A DNA stretch of 64,000 nucleotides. It comes from Fusobacterium varium. GTDB lineage: Bacteria > Fusobacteriota > Fusobacteriia > Fusobacteriales > Fusobacteriaceae. The stretch lies in assembly GCA_900637705.1 (NCBI GenBank), contig LR134390.1, positions 2,480,001 through 2,544,000 of the forward strand, written 5' to 3'. The stretch's first letter is position 1. Each line of letters opens with the position of its first letter. Below, piece by piece: positions 34,695-44,853 of this stretch. The translations under genes were made by a program, and so were the position numbers. The notes beneath the pieces were generated by a model. The model ran no database searches. It worked only from the letters and a program-made list of their open reading frames with translations, and had not been told where the DNA came from.

Positions 34695-36266
34695 CTATTT
34701 CAAAAGTTCATATTCCTCTATAAATTCCAGTGCTGCCTCATTTGGTTTCTTCCCAAGATTTTCTACTTTATGGTTAAGAGAAGATATTACTTTATCATTC
34801 AATACACTTTGTAATTTCTCTATTATTGGAACTATTTCTGGATATTTTTCTATTATTTCATCTCTTACAAGAGGAACAGCATAGTATGGTGGAAAGAAAT
34901 GCCTATCATCTTCCAATACTACTAAATCAAGTTTTTGAAGAAGAGCATCTGTAGTATATACATCTATTACATCACTCTCTTTATTTGTCAAAGCAAGATA
35001 TTTAGAACTTCCATCTATACCTATTACTTTTCTAAAATCTAATTTATATTTTTTACTTAATCCTATATAGCAATCTTCTCGATTAAGAAATTCAAGACTT
35101 GCTGATAGAGTAAGATTTTTTGCTATTTTTTCTAAATCACTTATTGTTTTCAGATTATACTTTTCAGCAGTATCCTTCCTTACAGCCAGTGCATAAGTAT
35201 TATTAAAGCCAAGCTGCTGTAAAACATCTATACTATATTTTTCTTTCATATCTTTTTTCACTGTGTCATATACCTTTTCCATATCTTGAATAGGTGGATA
35301 TTTTAATGTATCTCCATATACTGTTCCTGTATAATCAACATACATGTCTATTTCATTGCTCTTCAGAGCATTAAAACATACTTGCGTTCCTCCAAGAGCA
35401 AATCTTCTATCTATAGATATATCTGTTTTTTCCTCTATCATTATAGCCATTATATTTGCTAATATTTCTCCCTCTGTAAACTCCTTGCTTCCCATAACAA
35501 TAACTTTTTCACTTCTAGGTTTATACATAGTTACCCTTCCACAAAAAATTACTGTGAAAATTATTCCTGCAAGCATTGTTGCTGCTAATATTCTTTTCTT
35601 TTTTCTATTATTGAAAATAGATCTCTTCTTATTAAGCTGTATACCTGTTGGAATAACAGCTTTTTCTAAAATTCCAGTAAGATAATCTATCAATAAAGCC
35701 AATATACATGCTGGTATGGCTCCTGCTAATATTTGATAATTATTTATTGTCCTTATTCCTGAAAACACAAGATAACCTAATCCCCCTGCTCCTACAAAAG
35801 CAGCAATAGTCATAAGTCCTACAGATGTTACCACAGCTATTCTTACTCCCCCCATTATCACTGGAAGAGCCAGTGGTAGTTGAACTTTCTGCAGTATTTG
35901 ATATTTTGTCATTCCTATTCCTTCTGCAGCTTCAATAGTGAGAGGATTTATTCCATCTAAACCTATATATGTATTTTTAACTATTGGAAGAAGTGAATAA
36001 AGAACAACAATTATTATGGCTGGAAGTTTTCCTATCCCAATGATTGGAATTAAAAAACCAAAAAGAGCCATACTTGGGACTGCTTGTATAATATTTATTC
36101 CTCCAAGTATTGTTTTTCTTGCTTTTCCATAATAAGTTATAATTATCCCTGTTGGTATTCCTATAATTACTGCCATTATAATGGACATAAAAGATAAGAA
36201 TATATGTTCACAGGAAAAGAAGAAGATTTCCCTATGTATTTTTAAAATATACTCTAAAAACTCCAT
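34695..36266 (-). CDS. Osmolyte ABC transporter permease fused to substrate-binding protein (OpuB/OpuC type)
   Basis: The N-terminal 210 residues are a six-helix BPD permease with the EAA loop EAAEGIGMTKYQILQKV and GAGGLGYLVFSGI. A further membrane helix leads to a binding domain (VIVMGSKEFTEGEILANIMA, RRFALGGTQVCFNALKSNEIDMYVDYTGT), the quaternary-amine binding OpuAC fold. This permease-receptor fusion is common in OpuC/OpuB-like systems of Firmicutes and Fusobacteria. It starts the two-gene operon with the ATPase. Confidence 0.9.
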   Translation of the reverse strand: MEFLEYILKIHREIFFFSCEHIFLSFMSIIMAVIIGIPTGIIITYYGKARKTILGGINIIQAVPSMALFGFLIPIIGIGKLPAIIIVVLYSLLPIVKNTYIGLDGINPLTIEAAEGIGMTKYQILQKVQLPLALPVIMGGVRIAVVTSVGLMTIAAFVGAGGLGYLVFSGIRTINNYQILAGAIPACILALLIDYLTGILEKAVIPTGIQLNKKRSIFNNRKKKRILAATMLAGIIFTVIFCGRVTMYKPRSEKVIVMGSKEFTEGEILANIMAIMIEEKTDISIDRRFALGGTQVCFNALKSNEIDMYVDYTGTVYGDTLKYPPIQDMEKVYDTVKKDMKEKYSIDVLQQLGFNNTYALAVRKDTAEKYNLKTISDLEKIAKNLTLSASLEFLNREDCYIGLSKKYKLDFRKVIGIDGSSKYLALTNKESDVIDVYTTDALLQKLDLVVLEDDRHFFPPYYAVPLVRDEIIEKYPEIVPIIEKLQSVLNDKVISSLNHKVENLGKKPNEAALEFIEEYELLK

Positions 36267-36302
36267 AATTTACCTCCTTCTTTTCCTTTACAAATAATGT
36301 TG

Positions 36303-37537
36303 TTAATTTATAATTTCTTCTTTTCTTTCTCTACTCACTATTCTCAACAGTGTATAAGATGCTATTATTCCTAAAATACTACAAGCTAAAGAAAGTGAAA
36401 AACATATTTATAAGCCATATTTCCATATTTATCCAACCAGCTTCCAACCAATGTATAATAGAAAGCATCTGGAAGGAATCCAATAACAGATACAAATCCC
36501 ACTACTATTCCTGTTACATTAATAGGAATATTAGATTCATCTACTGTTGCAAAATAAATACCTCTAAAAGCAAACATTAATATTGTCAGAACAAGCATAT
36601 TTACAAGAGCTACATATACTAATGATGGATTTCCTGGTGTGATTAGGAATACTGCTTGTGTTATTGTTACTAAAATAAATCCTCCAAAAAGACATTTTGT
36701 TGACGAACCTATTTTATCTGCTATTACTCCTGCTAGTGGAGAAGCTATAAACTTAATAACATATGTTCTGCATATAGCAACAAATGAAACCAATGCCATA
36801 GACATCTTAAATATCTCTGTCATATATGGATTAAGATAAGTAAGGCTTGAAAATACCATGTAAGCTGAGAAAATAATTGCACTTATCAGCCATGCCTTTG
36901 GCATTTTTACAGCTTGTATTAAACTTGTAAATTTTACCTGCTCTTTTTTCTCTACTTCTCTTTCTTTTATCACTATAAACAGAATTATTCCACATACTAT
37001 TGAACAAACTGAATACATTATAGTTGCAGCTTTAAATCCTTCTACTATATTCTCAAATTTTGAAAAGAAATATAATCCTCCAAATGAAAGTACAGTTCCT
37101 GCCACTCCTCCGAAACCTTCATAAAGTCCGAATAATCTTCCTTGTTCTGAACTATCTCCAAGCATTCTGATTACTTTGATTATAGCAGCAAAATACGTAA
37201 GAATGGTAGTTATTCCAAAAAGAAAGAAAATCATACAAAGAATAGAATAGCTTGGTGCCATTGCCATCCACATACCTAAAATTCCTGATGATACTAGTGA
37301 AAAAGAAACAAGTTTTTTAGCTGAATACTTATCTGCAAGCCACCCACCTGGGAAGTAAGAAACTGTTGCTACTATTCCATATATACTTAATAGATTCCCT
37401 AATTGTTTATGATTTAAACTTAAAGCTTCTCTCATTGGATCATAAAACACTGATTTCATATAAGGTAAGCTGTACATAGCTGTAGTTGCAAATCCTATCA
37501 TAAATACTATTATAAATTTTTTCAATCTATCATTCAT
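36303..37537 (-). pseudogene. MFS transporter (OPA/NarK-like), frameshifted near C-terminus
   Basis: A twelve-helix major facilitator with GGWLADKYSAKK in the first half and GVIADKIGSSTKC in the second. The open frame stops 12 helices short of the usual end; adding one base to the run of five at 36398-36402 continues into SLACSILGIIASYTLLRIVS and ends at 36303 (411 residues). It begins two bases after the PLP enzyme gene, so the substrate may be a sulfur amino acid or its product. Confidence 0.8.
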
Positions 37538-37539
37538 AA

Positions 37540-38703
37540 TTATCTCTCCCCCTCATTTATTTCATTTAATGCATTTCTCAAATCTGCTATGAGATCAGCA
37601 TCTTTTTCCAGCCCCACTGCTATTCTAACAAGTCCACCATCATATAAAGATATAAGAGTATGTCCCTCTCCAAGACTTGTAGCTATTGTAATTAATTTTA
37701 CTTTATTTATAAATTTTTTTGTCATAGCAACTCTTTCTTCATCAGTTCCAGTCTTTTTCAAAGTGAATGAAAGCATTCCTCCACCCATTCCATTCATCTG
37801 TTTCTGACACAATTCATAATCTGGACTGGACTTTAATCCTGGATAATTTACATTTTCAACAAGAGGATGACTTTCTAAAAATTCAGCTATTGCTAAAGCA
37901 TTTTTACAATGTCTTTCTACTCTCATATCAAGTGTTCTTATCCCTCTAAGAATAAGCCATGCTGTCATTGGTGCAAGACATGCTCCTGTAAAACAAGGCA
38001 TAGAAGGCCATTTTATCTTATGAATAAGTTCTCTTTTTCCAAGAACTGCACCTCCTATTGCATCTCCATGACCATTGAGAAATTTTGTAAGACTATGAAC
38101 AACAAGGTCTGCTCCTAATTTTGTTGGATATTGTATAGGATTTGGTGCAAATGTAGAATCTACCACAAATATAAAATCTTGTTTCTCTTTTAAACTGGCA
38201 ATTTTTTCTATATCGACCAATCTTAATGAGGGATTTAAAGGTGATTCTATATACACTATTTTTGTATTTGGTTTTAAACATTTTTCTATATTTCTATAGT
38301 CTGTAGCATCTACGAAATCTGCTTCCACTCCAAAATTCATAAGACACTCTTTTACAAAAAGTGTTGTGTGAGAAAACATTCCATTTGCACAAATTATATG
38401 ATCTCCACTTTTTACCTGACTGAAAAACATAGAAGTTACTGCTCCCATTCCAGAAGAAGTTACTACCCCAGTTTCACATCCTTCTATCAAAGCAAGAGTT
38501 CTTGCAAGTTCATCAGTTGTAGGGTTTGATTCTCTAGCATATACATGTCCCCAGTTATAACACAGATCCTCAAAATGTTCTTGAGTAACAGCTCCATATG
38601 TTGCTGTCTGATATATAGGTGAAGTAAGTGACCTTGCTTCACTATCTGGAGTATGACATCCATGAGCTAGTTTTGTTTCTAATTCCATTTCCTTTATAGA
38701 CAT
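37540..38703 (-). CDS. Cys/Met metabolism PLP-dependent enzyme (cystathionine gamma-synthase/lyase or methionine gamma-lyase family)
   Basis: The protein of about 387 residues has TSPIYQTATYG, YARESNPTTDELARTLA, VVTSSGMGAVTSMF and the PLP lysine in HSLTKFLNGHGDAIGG, which mark the family. Whether it makes cystathionine or cleaves Met, Cys or homocysteine cannot be told. The frame opens at 38718, but GGGAGATGG inside it sets the start at ATG 38703 (MSIKEMELETK). It heads an operon with the MFS transporter. Confidence 0.88.
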   Translation of the reverse strand: MSIKEMELETKLAHGCHTPDSEARSLTSPIYQTATYGAVTQEHFEDLCYNWGHVYARESNPTTDELARTLALIEGCETGVVTSSGMGAVTSMFFSQVKSGDHIICANGMFSHTTLFVKECLMNFGVEADFVDATDYRNIEKCLKPNTKIVYIESPLNPSLRLVDIEKIASLKEKQDFIFVVDSTFAPNPIQYPTKLGADLVVHSLTKFLNGHGDAIGGAVLGKRELIHKIKWPSMPCFTGACLAPMTAWLILRGIRTLDMRVERHCKNALAIAEFLESHPLVENVNYPGLKSSPDYELCQKQMNGMGGGMLSFTLKKTGTDEERVAMTKKFINKVKLITIATSLGEGHTLISLYDGGLVRIAVGLEKDADLIADLRNALNEINEGER

Positions 38704-38840
38704 ATAACCATCTCCCATGATACTTTTATTTATCTTTGAAATAATTATATATCAATTCAACTCCAATAATATCAAAAAAGAACAAAAACAACTATTTATT
38801 TCCCGAAAACTTTATTTTTTTTCCCAAAATTTATTTTTTA

Positions 38841-39500
38841 TTACAATCTATAAAAATTTTCAAAATAATTCTCACTTATTTTTTTCAGTATACTTCTTCC
38901 AAGATATATCTTCTGCCCACTATTTGTCATTACGTATTCTTCTTTATAATCTATTTCCTTTATCTTCTTTATATTGAGAATTATTCCTCTTTCAATTCTT
39001 ATAAAGTCAGAATCCTCCATAAATTTTTCAATTTCTGTTAGAGATTTTTTTAAAAAATAAGAATTTCCATCAACAATAGCAAAAGATTTTTTCTGATTCC
39101 TGTCATATGAAAAATATTCAATATCTTCCATAGGAATTATTACATCTTTAAAGCTGTCAGATAATATGACTTTATTTCGTTTATCTAACTTTACTCTCTC
39201 TTGTTTTTCTATAAGTAATTTCTCAAGAAATATATATTCATCTCTTCCCTGAAAAGATATTTTATTTATAAAATTACTATATCTCTTCAAAAATTTTGTT
39301 TCTACTCTATCTGAATAAATATACATTTTCTTTAAATTATCAAAATGAATATTCTCAATGTTAAAAATATTATTATCAGTTATCAGAATAATCTCTTCTA
39401 TAAAACACATCTCAAAATTTTCTACTCTTTCAATATCAAAAGTAAAAGTTTCTTTTAAAAGGTAAAAAAACAAATCATCTCCATAAAATAGAAATTTCAT
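38841..39500 (-). CDS. LytTR-type response regulator with atypical N-terminal domain
   Basis: The C-terminal 100 residues form a LytTR DNA-binding domain (IPMEDIEYFSYDRNQKKSFAI, FIRIERGIILNIKKIKEID, MTNSGQKIYLGRSILK). The N-terminal 110 residues lack a recognisable phospho-acceptor Asp pattern. Its ATG overlaps the stop of the upstream membrane protein gene (TAATG), so both are made together and probably act as one signalling pair. Confidence 0.8.
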   Translation of the reverse strand: MKFLFYGDDLFFYLLKETFTFDIERVENFEMCFIEEIILITDNNIFNIENIHFDNLKKMYIYSDRVETKFLKRYSNFINKISFQGRDEYIFLEKLLIEKQERVKLDKRNKVILSDSFKDVIIPMEDIEYFSYDRNQKKSFAIVDGNSYFLKKSLTEIEKFMEDSDFIRIERGIILNIKKIKEIDYKEEYVMTNSGQKIYLGRSILKKISENYFENFYRL

Positions 39501-41079
39501 TATTTTTCACCTCCACTGTTTCCAGCAAGTTTTTCTCTTATTATTCCTATTATCTCTATTTTTTTCCTGTCATCAACTTTTTCTATAAGACCAGCTAACT
39601 CTTTTATATAAAATAAATCTTTTTCCAAAATCTCTATTTTTTATTAAGCTCTTTTTCTATTTTTTTATAATGATGTATCTGTAGATTCTTAAGCAAAAGA
39701 TTTTCAATTACAGGAGCTGTTTCCAGAGTAAGCTTTTTAAAGTTTTTAAGTTTTCTTCTATATAACAACATACGTGGATCTTTTATATAAATAAAACCTA
39801 AAAGTTTATTTCTATTTTGTATTTTTATTCTTATATCATATTTTTTCCCTTCAAAAATTGGAGAAAAAGTTATCAATGGTTCATCTTCATATTTGCTGGA
39901 ATCAAAATCAAGATCAAATACTGTCATTTTAAACTCTATTAGTCTGAACATTTTTATATATCCATCTTCAAGAAAAATATAAAATTCATTTAAAGATTCA
40001 ATCCCTTTTAATTTATTTAAAAAATTATCAAAATTTACCTCTTCCTGTTCTGAAAAAAATAAAAAAACAAAAGAAATAATTTCTACAGATATGATTATTG
40101 CAAGCATTCCAGTAACATATCCAGTAAGTATATTTTTCTTTATAAAATAACTTATAGTTATAAAGGTTATTAATATCCTTGTTACATTAAAATTTATAGT
40201 TCTAAAAAACTGATTATCTGTTGTTAGTTTAATATCTTCAAGCTGTACATGAACAAAAAGTATATTCAACATAAAATGAGCCATAAATTCAAAATTTCCA
40301 TATAAATTAAGCTCATTGTAAATATATATACTACATAAAAGCTGAATCGAAAAAAGTATAAAATAATAAAGAGATTCTTTCTTCTTATTTTTATTCTTAT
40401 TATAAAAAATTGAAATAAAACTGAATATCATTATTATGACAATAAACCCATTTTTAAAATAATCAAAAAATATCTGCAACCCTAAAGTAGGACTCATGAA
40501 ATCTTCTGTAAAGTATATAGTATGAAACTCTTTAATAGCAAGTGAAAGGGGAAAAACTGTCACAACTATCAGAATAAGATTTATTATATCTATTATTTTT
40601 GACTGTTTATTAAAAAGTAATTCCCAAAAATATTTTATAAATCTTACATATCCACAAAATACAAATATCCAACTTAAAATAGTAAGAAATACTTTACAAT
40701 TATCAAAAGGAAGTACATAGCTTAAAATCTCTGTTCCTATTGCAAAAGAAAAATAAAGAGAACCAATATATAATATACTCTCTTTACAAGTTTTATGAAA
40801 AAGTATAGTAAGAAGTATCAGATATGTTAGATATCCACTACCTAAAAATAGTATTATATATCTCTTATAAGCATAGATAAGGGACATATTTACATTTTCA
40901 GTAACTACTTCCACTTTCAAAAGCTGAATCAAATCTGATATTCTTGAATAATCTGTAAATTTTTCTTTTATAGGTATATCTCCCATAAAATTTAAACATA
41001 TAAATGATAAAAAAAGAAAAAATATTATCAATATTATCTCAGATACATGATTTTTCTTTACTGTTTCTATTATTTTCAT
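39500..41079 (-). pseudogene. Multi-helix membrane sensor-like protein, frameshifted near C-terminus
   Basis: About nine membrane helices fill residues 15-345, followed by a cytoplasmic region (about 350-480) that looks GAF-like and a coiled-coil tail. A run of six A (minus strand, 39637-39642) needs one more to read ELNKKIEILEKDLFYIKE and end at 39500, giving 526 residues. No histidine-kinase motifs are present. Coupling to the LytTR gene suggests a membrane input protein for it. I recognise no named family. Confidence 0.6.
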
Positions 41080-41235
41080 CTTCCACCAACCCTTATAAGC
41101 CTTATTTTCTTTTCCATTATAGCATTTTTTATTAAAAAGTATTCTAAATTTTAAGACCTTTCCTTCTATATATTTCTAGAAACTTTTCAAAATTTCTACA
41201 GTTCATTATATATTTTATGAGTTATTTTTATAATT

Positions 41236-41318
41236 TCCTAAATATCATGAGTTACAAAAATAATTGTTTTTTCAAGATTTTTTTGAATAATTATTAATTC
41301 ACTCTGCAATTATTTTAT
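41236..41318 (-). pseudogene. Relic of an OpuCA-like ABC ATPase gene
   Basis: This stretch matches 34090-34172, inside the osmolyte ABC ATPase gene, over about 83 bases with scattered changes. In the minus-strand frame it still reads QKNLEKTIIFVTHDI followed by a stop. No start, Walker A or signature motif is left around it. The remainder of 41080-41419 is AT-rich with no other feature I recognise. Confidence 0.7.
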
Positions 41319-41419
41319 TTTTAAAATTATTTTATTTAAAAATATCTTGATTTTCAAAATAAAATGTTTTATAATTCTATTAGCAGAAAAAATAAAATGA
41401 AAAAAGGAGAGTTATAATT

Positions 41420-41896
41420 ATGAAAACTGGAATTTTTTATGGAAGTACAACTGGAGTTACTCAAGATATTTCTGAAAGAGTAGGAAAACTATTAAATGCA
41501 GATGTTATGCCAGCATCTGATATTGATAAAATAAAAGATTATGATTTAGCTATTCTGGCTACATCTACATGGGGTATGGGAGATCTTCAAGATGACTGGA
41601 TTGATCCTCTAGATAAATTAAAAACAATGAATCTTGCTGGAAAAAAAATAGCCTTGATAGGTGTAGGAGATCAAGAAGGATTTGGAGATACTTTTGTTGA
41701 TGGAATAGGAATAATCTATGATGAAATAAAAGGAAAAGGAATCACTCTTGTGGGAAAAACTTCTACTGATGGTTACTCATTCTCAGATTCAAAAGGTGCA
41801 GATGATGGTGAATTTTTAGGGCTTGTTATTGATGAAAATAACCAAAGTAATCTTACTGATGAAAGAATAGCTGCTTGGGTTGAAAAATTAAAATAA
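41420..41896 (+). CDS. Flavodoxin
   Basis: At 158 residues this is a long-chain-type flavodoxin. The FMN phosphate loop is GIFYGSTTGVTQDI, with STWGMGDLQDDW and GVGDQEGFGDTFVDG flavin-contact loops. It carries low-potential electrons, for example from the ferredoxin oxidoreductases. A ribosome site GGAGAGTTATAATT precedes the ATG. Confidence 0.92.
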   Translation: MKTGIFYGSTTGVTQDISERVGKLLNADVMPASDIDKIKDYDLAILATSTWGMGDLQDDWIDPLDKLKTMNLAGKKIALIGVGDQEGFGDTFVDGIGIIYDEIKGKGITLVGKTSTDGYSFSDSKGADDGEFLGLVIDENNQSNLTDERIAAWVEKLK

Positions 41897-41907
41897 TTAT
41901 ATAAATA

Positions 41908-41960
41908 AAAAAGAGAATGAATCTAAAACTTATTTAAAATTTTAGCCATTCTCTTTTTTA
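41908..41960. terminator. Bidirectional terminator
   Basis: AAAAGAGAATG (about 41909-41919) pairs with CATTCTCTTTT (41947-41957) between the flavodoxin gene and the convergent Hint gene. Confidence 0.75.
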
Positions 41961-41966
41961 TTTTAT

Positions 41967-42380
41967 TTATCTTCTATTTTGTACTTCAAAATCTCCAACA
42001 GCTATACCCTCTGCTATCATAAAGTTTCCAGAAATATCTAAATTAAATGCCCTGTCATTATATTCAATGCAGCTTATTGAAGCAATTTTAGATTTATCTC
42101 CATAAACTATTGATATCTCATCATCTTCATTTATCTCATTTGCTCTTTTTATTCCTGTTGCAGTTTTTATGGGGTGATTATCTGTAAGTATAATTTTTGA
42201 GCCATTTTTTAATTCTATACACATCATGTGTTCTTCTCTTCCCTGCCATACATTTCTTACTATTTTAGGTTCTCCTAAATCACACATTACCATATCTCCT
42301 ATTCTTATCTCCCTAACAGGTTTTTGTGATCCATCAGCCATAAGTATTCTAGTATTTTCTTCTAAGCACATCTGCATCAT
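41967..42380 (-). CDS. Stand-alone Hint (intein/hedgehog-type) domain protein
   Basis: Nearly the whole 137-residue protein is a Hint fold. Block A is CLEENTRILMADGSQKPV with the catalytic Cys, block B is ILTDNHPIKTATG with the TxxH pattern, and the last strands are FNLDISGNFMIAEGIAVGDF. The terminal His-Asn of inteins is missing. The reading frame starts at 42380, but GGAGG is better spaced for the third ATG (about 42371), which would place Met directly before the catalytic Cys, so that Met removal would expose an N-terminal Cys. There is no extein-like partner. Function unknown. Confidence 0.72.
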   Translation of the reverse strand: MMQMCLEENTRILMADGSQKPVREIRIGDMVMCDLGEPKIVRNVWQGREEHMMCIELKNGSKIILTDNHPIKTATGIKRANEINEDDEISIVYGDKSKIASISCIEYNDRAFNLDISGNFMIAEGIAVGDFEVQNRR

Positions 42381-42421
42381 CCTCCATAAATAATAATATA
42401 ACCCCTTTTTCCTTACTACAA

Positions 42422-43263
42422 TTATAGCTTATTTTTTATTATTTTCAAAAGAATAATACTATTTTTTACAGGTATCTGAATTTCAGTAACATATTCATTT
42501 ACATTATCTGTAATATGTATCTCTATATGATATATTTCAATTATATCTCCCACTACAGTAAGGTTATTTGTTTTTATATATTCCTTTAAAAAAGCATAGT
42601 GTTCTCTCACTTTTTCATAGCTTCCTTTAAATACAAAAGTTAAATACAGCCCTTTTTCTATTGTATTTTCTGCTTTATCAGTAGTTATTACAAATGTACT
42701 ACTATAATCAAGATATTTATTATTTTCCCAGTTTTCTTTAAGAATAGTAGTTCCAACTTCACTTTCAGTAAAAATAAAATCATTATCATCTGGAAGTTTC
42801 TTTTTTAATTTTTTAAGTTCAAAGTCAATTTCCCATTCTTCATGAAAATTTCCTTTCTTATATAAAATATATCTTTTATCTATCTCCTTTAATACAGGTT
42901 TTTCATATTCCTCAAATTTTTCAAAATACTCTATATTTTTTTCTTGTCCTTAAGTTCTTTTTTTAATTCAGATAACTTCTTCAATTTTTCTTCTATTTTT
43001 ATCAGTTGAAAATCTATTACTTCCTTTGTTTTTATTAAATTTCTATCTTCCATGAATTCTGTTATTTCTTTTAATCCAACTCCTAAATTTCTCAAATTTC
43101 TTATATTATTTAATTTCCATATTTGTTTTTGAGAATAATATCTATATCCATTTTCATCTCTCACATCAGGAATAATCAATCCTATTTTTTCATAATGCCT
43201 TAATATATCACTGCTTATATTATAAAGTTTACTTATCTCACCAATTTTATATAATTTTTTCAT
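42422..43263 (-). pseudogene. MerR-family regulator with GyrI-like effector domain, frameshifted
   Basis: The N-terminal winged helix is IGEISKLYNISSDILRHYEKIGLI with YRYYSQKQI, then a coiled coil. A run of seven A at 42936-42942 (minus strand) needs one more to continue into a GyrI/BmrR-type ligand-binding domain that ends at 42422 (280 residues). Regulators of this build bind drugs and switch on exporters. It is divergent from a MATE gene whose promoter has the 19-base spacer typical of MerR activation. Confidence 0.83.
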
Positions 43264-43319
43264 AATATCTCCTTGATAAACTCTGTAAATTAGATTTTTT
43301 TAATTATAACACATTTTCC

Positions 43320-43350
43320 TTGACCTTGGAATGGTTCTAAGGTTTAAAAT
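43320..43350 (+). promoter_or_regulatory. MerR-type promoter/operator of the MATE gene
   Basis: TTGACC (43320-43325) and TAAAAT (43345-43350) are separated by 19 bases, the over-long spacing used by MerR proteins. The spacer holds an imperfect inverted repeat ACCTTGG-N7-CTAAGGT. Confidence 0.8.
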
Positions 43351-43379
43351 ATAATTAAATACTAAAAGGAGTGATTTAT

Positions 43380-44702
43380 ATGAAAGAAAAAAATTCATTA
43401 ATAAGGACCATACTGAGGTATAGTATACCTTCTGTAATCTCTATGTGGATGTTCACTATTTATACTATGGTAGATGGTATATTCATTGGAAAATATGTTG
43501 GGCCTTTAGGTCTTGCAGGAGTAAATATTACTATGCCTCTTATCAATTTTACATTTGCTGTTGGAATAATGATAGCTGTTGGAAGTTCAACAATGATAGC
43601 TATACATTTTGGTGAAGGTGACTGAACAGCTGGGAATAAAATATTTACTACAGCAACTTTATCTTTAGCTACTTTTGGAATAATTCTTTCTGTCCTTATA
43701 ACAATATTTATAGAACCTATTATTCATTTTTTAGGTGGCAGTGGAGTATTATTTCCATATGTAAAAGATTATATGAGTGTTGTTATTTTATTCTGTACTT
43801 GTTATATGGTAGGTTATGCTCTTGAAATATATATAAAAGTAGATGGTAACCCTGTTTATCCAGCTATTTGTGTCATGACTGGAGGTATTGTAAATATATT
43901 TTTAGACTATCTTTTTGTTGCAGTATACCCTTACGGAATAAAAGGAGCTGCTTTTGCTACAGGAATGTCACAGCTTACATCTACTTCTATGCTTCTTTTT
44001 TATATATTATTCAAAACTAAAAAAATAAAATTTATAAAATTAAAATATTCCTTTAAAGACTTATTAAAAATTTCTAAAATAGGCTTTGCTGAATTTCTTG
44101 CAGAAGTTTCTACTGGTATTGCTATATTTATTTTCAATATTGTTTTAATAAAGGAGCTAGGAGAAAAAGGAGTATCTGCTTTTGGTATAATTGGTTACAT
44201 TTCCTCTTTTGTAGTTATGACTATGATAGGATTTAGTCAAGGAATACAACCTATTGTCAGTTTTAATCTAGGAGCAAAAAAATATACAAATGTAATAAAA
44301 ACTTTAAAAATAAGTCTATTGATGATAATAACCACAGGAATAGTTTTTTATGGAAGTATAAATATTTTCTCTGAAAAAATAATATCAACTTTCCTGAATG
44401 ATATAGAAACATTTAAAATGACAAAATATGCTCTTGCTGTTTATAGTTTTGCTTATATAATCAATGGACTAAACATAGTTACAGCTGGTTACTTTACAGC
44501 TGTAAAAAAAGTTAAAATATCTACTACAATAACTATCTTAAGAGGTGTTATTCTTATAGGAATATTCCTTATAGTTCTTCCTAGATTATTTGGTACTGTA
44601 GGCATATGGTGGTCTGTTCCTGCTGCTGAATTAGTTACTCTTATTTCATCTATTTATTTTATTAAAAAATATATGCATAAATATGAGAATATTAGAGCTT
44701 AA
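43380..44702 (+). pseudogene. MATE family efflux transporter interrupted by an in-frame TGA
   Basis: The frame from ATG 43380 (MKEKNSLIRTILRYSIPSV) reads through MATE helices to HFGEGD, meets TGA at 43623-43625, then continues in the same frame with TAGNKIFTTATLSL to a normal end at 44702 (440 codons). All other MATE features are intact. A Gly or Arg codon one base away would restore it, so this is a recent nonsense change or a base-call error. Translation could restart only well inside the protein. Confidence 0.85.
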
Positions 44703-44853
44703 CTATTCTCTATATACATTCTACTCAAAATATAAACCTTTAGTTCTCAAAACATTCAAAAAAAATTAAATTTTCTCCATATATCAAAATTTTTCCAACT
44801 TTTTTCTTTAATGTGATAAAATAAAGAAAAATTGCATGGAAAGGTAGAAACAG

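Noticed and set aside
43623-43625. TGA read as selenocysteine or tryptophan in the MATE gene
   Set aside because: No stem-loop of SECIS type follows closely, MATE proteins are not selenoproteins, and other genes here use TGA as a normal stop.
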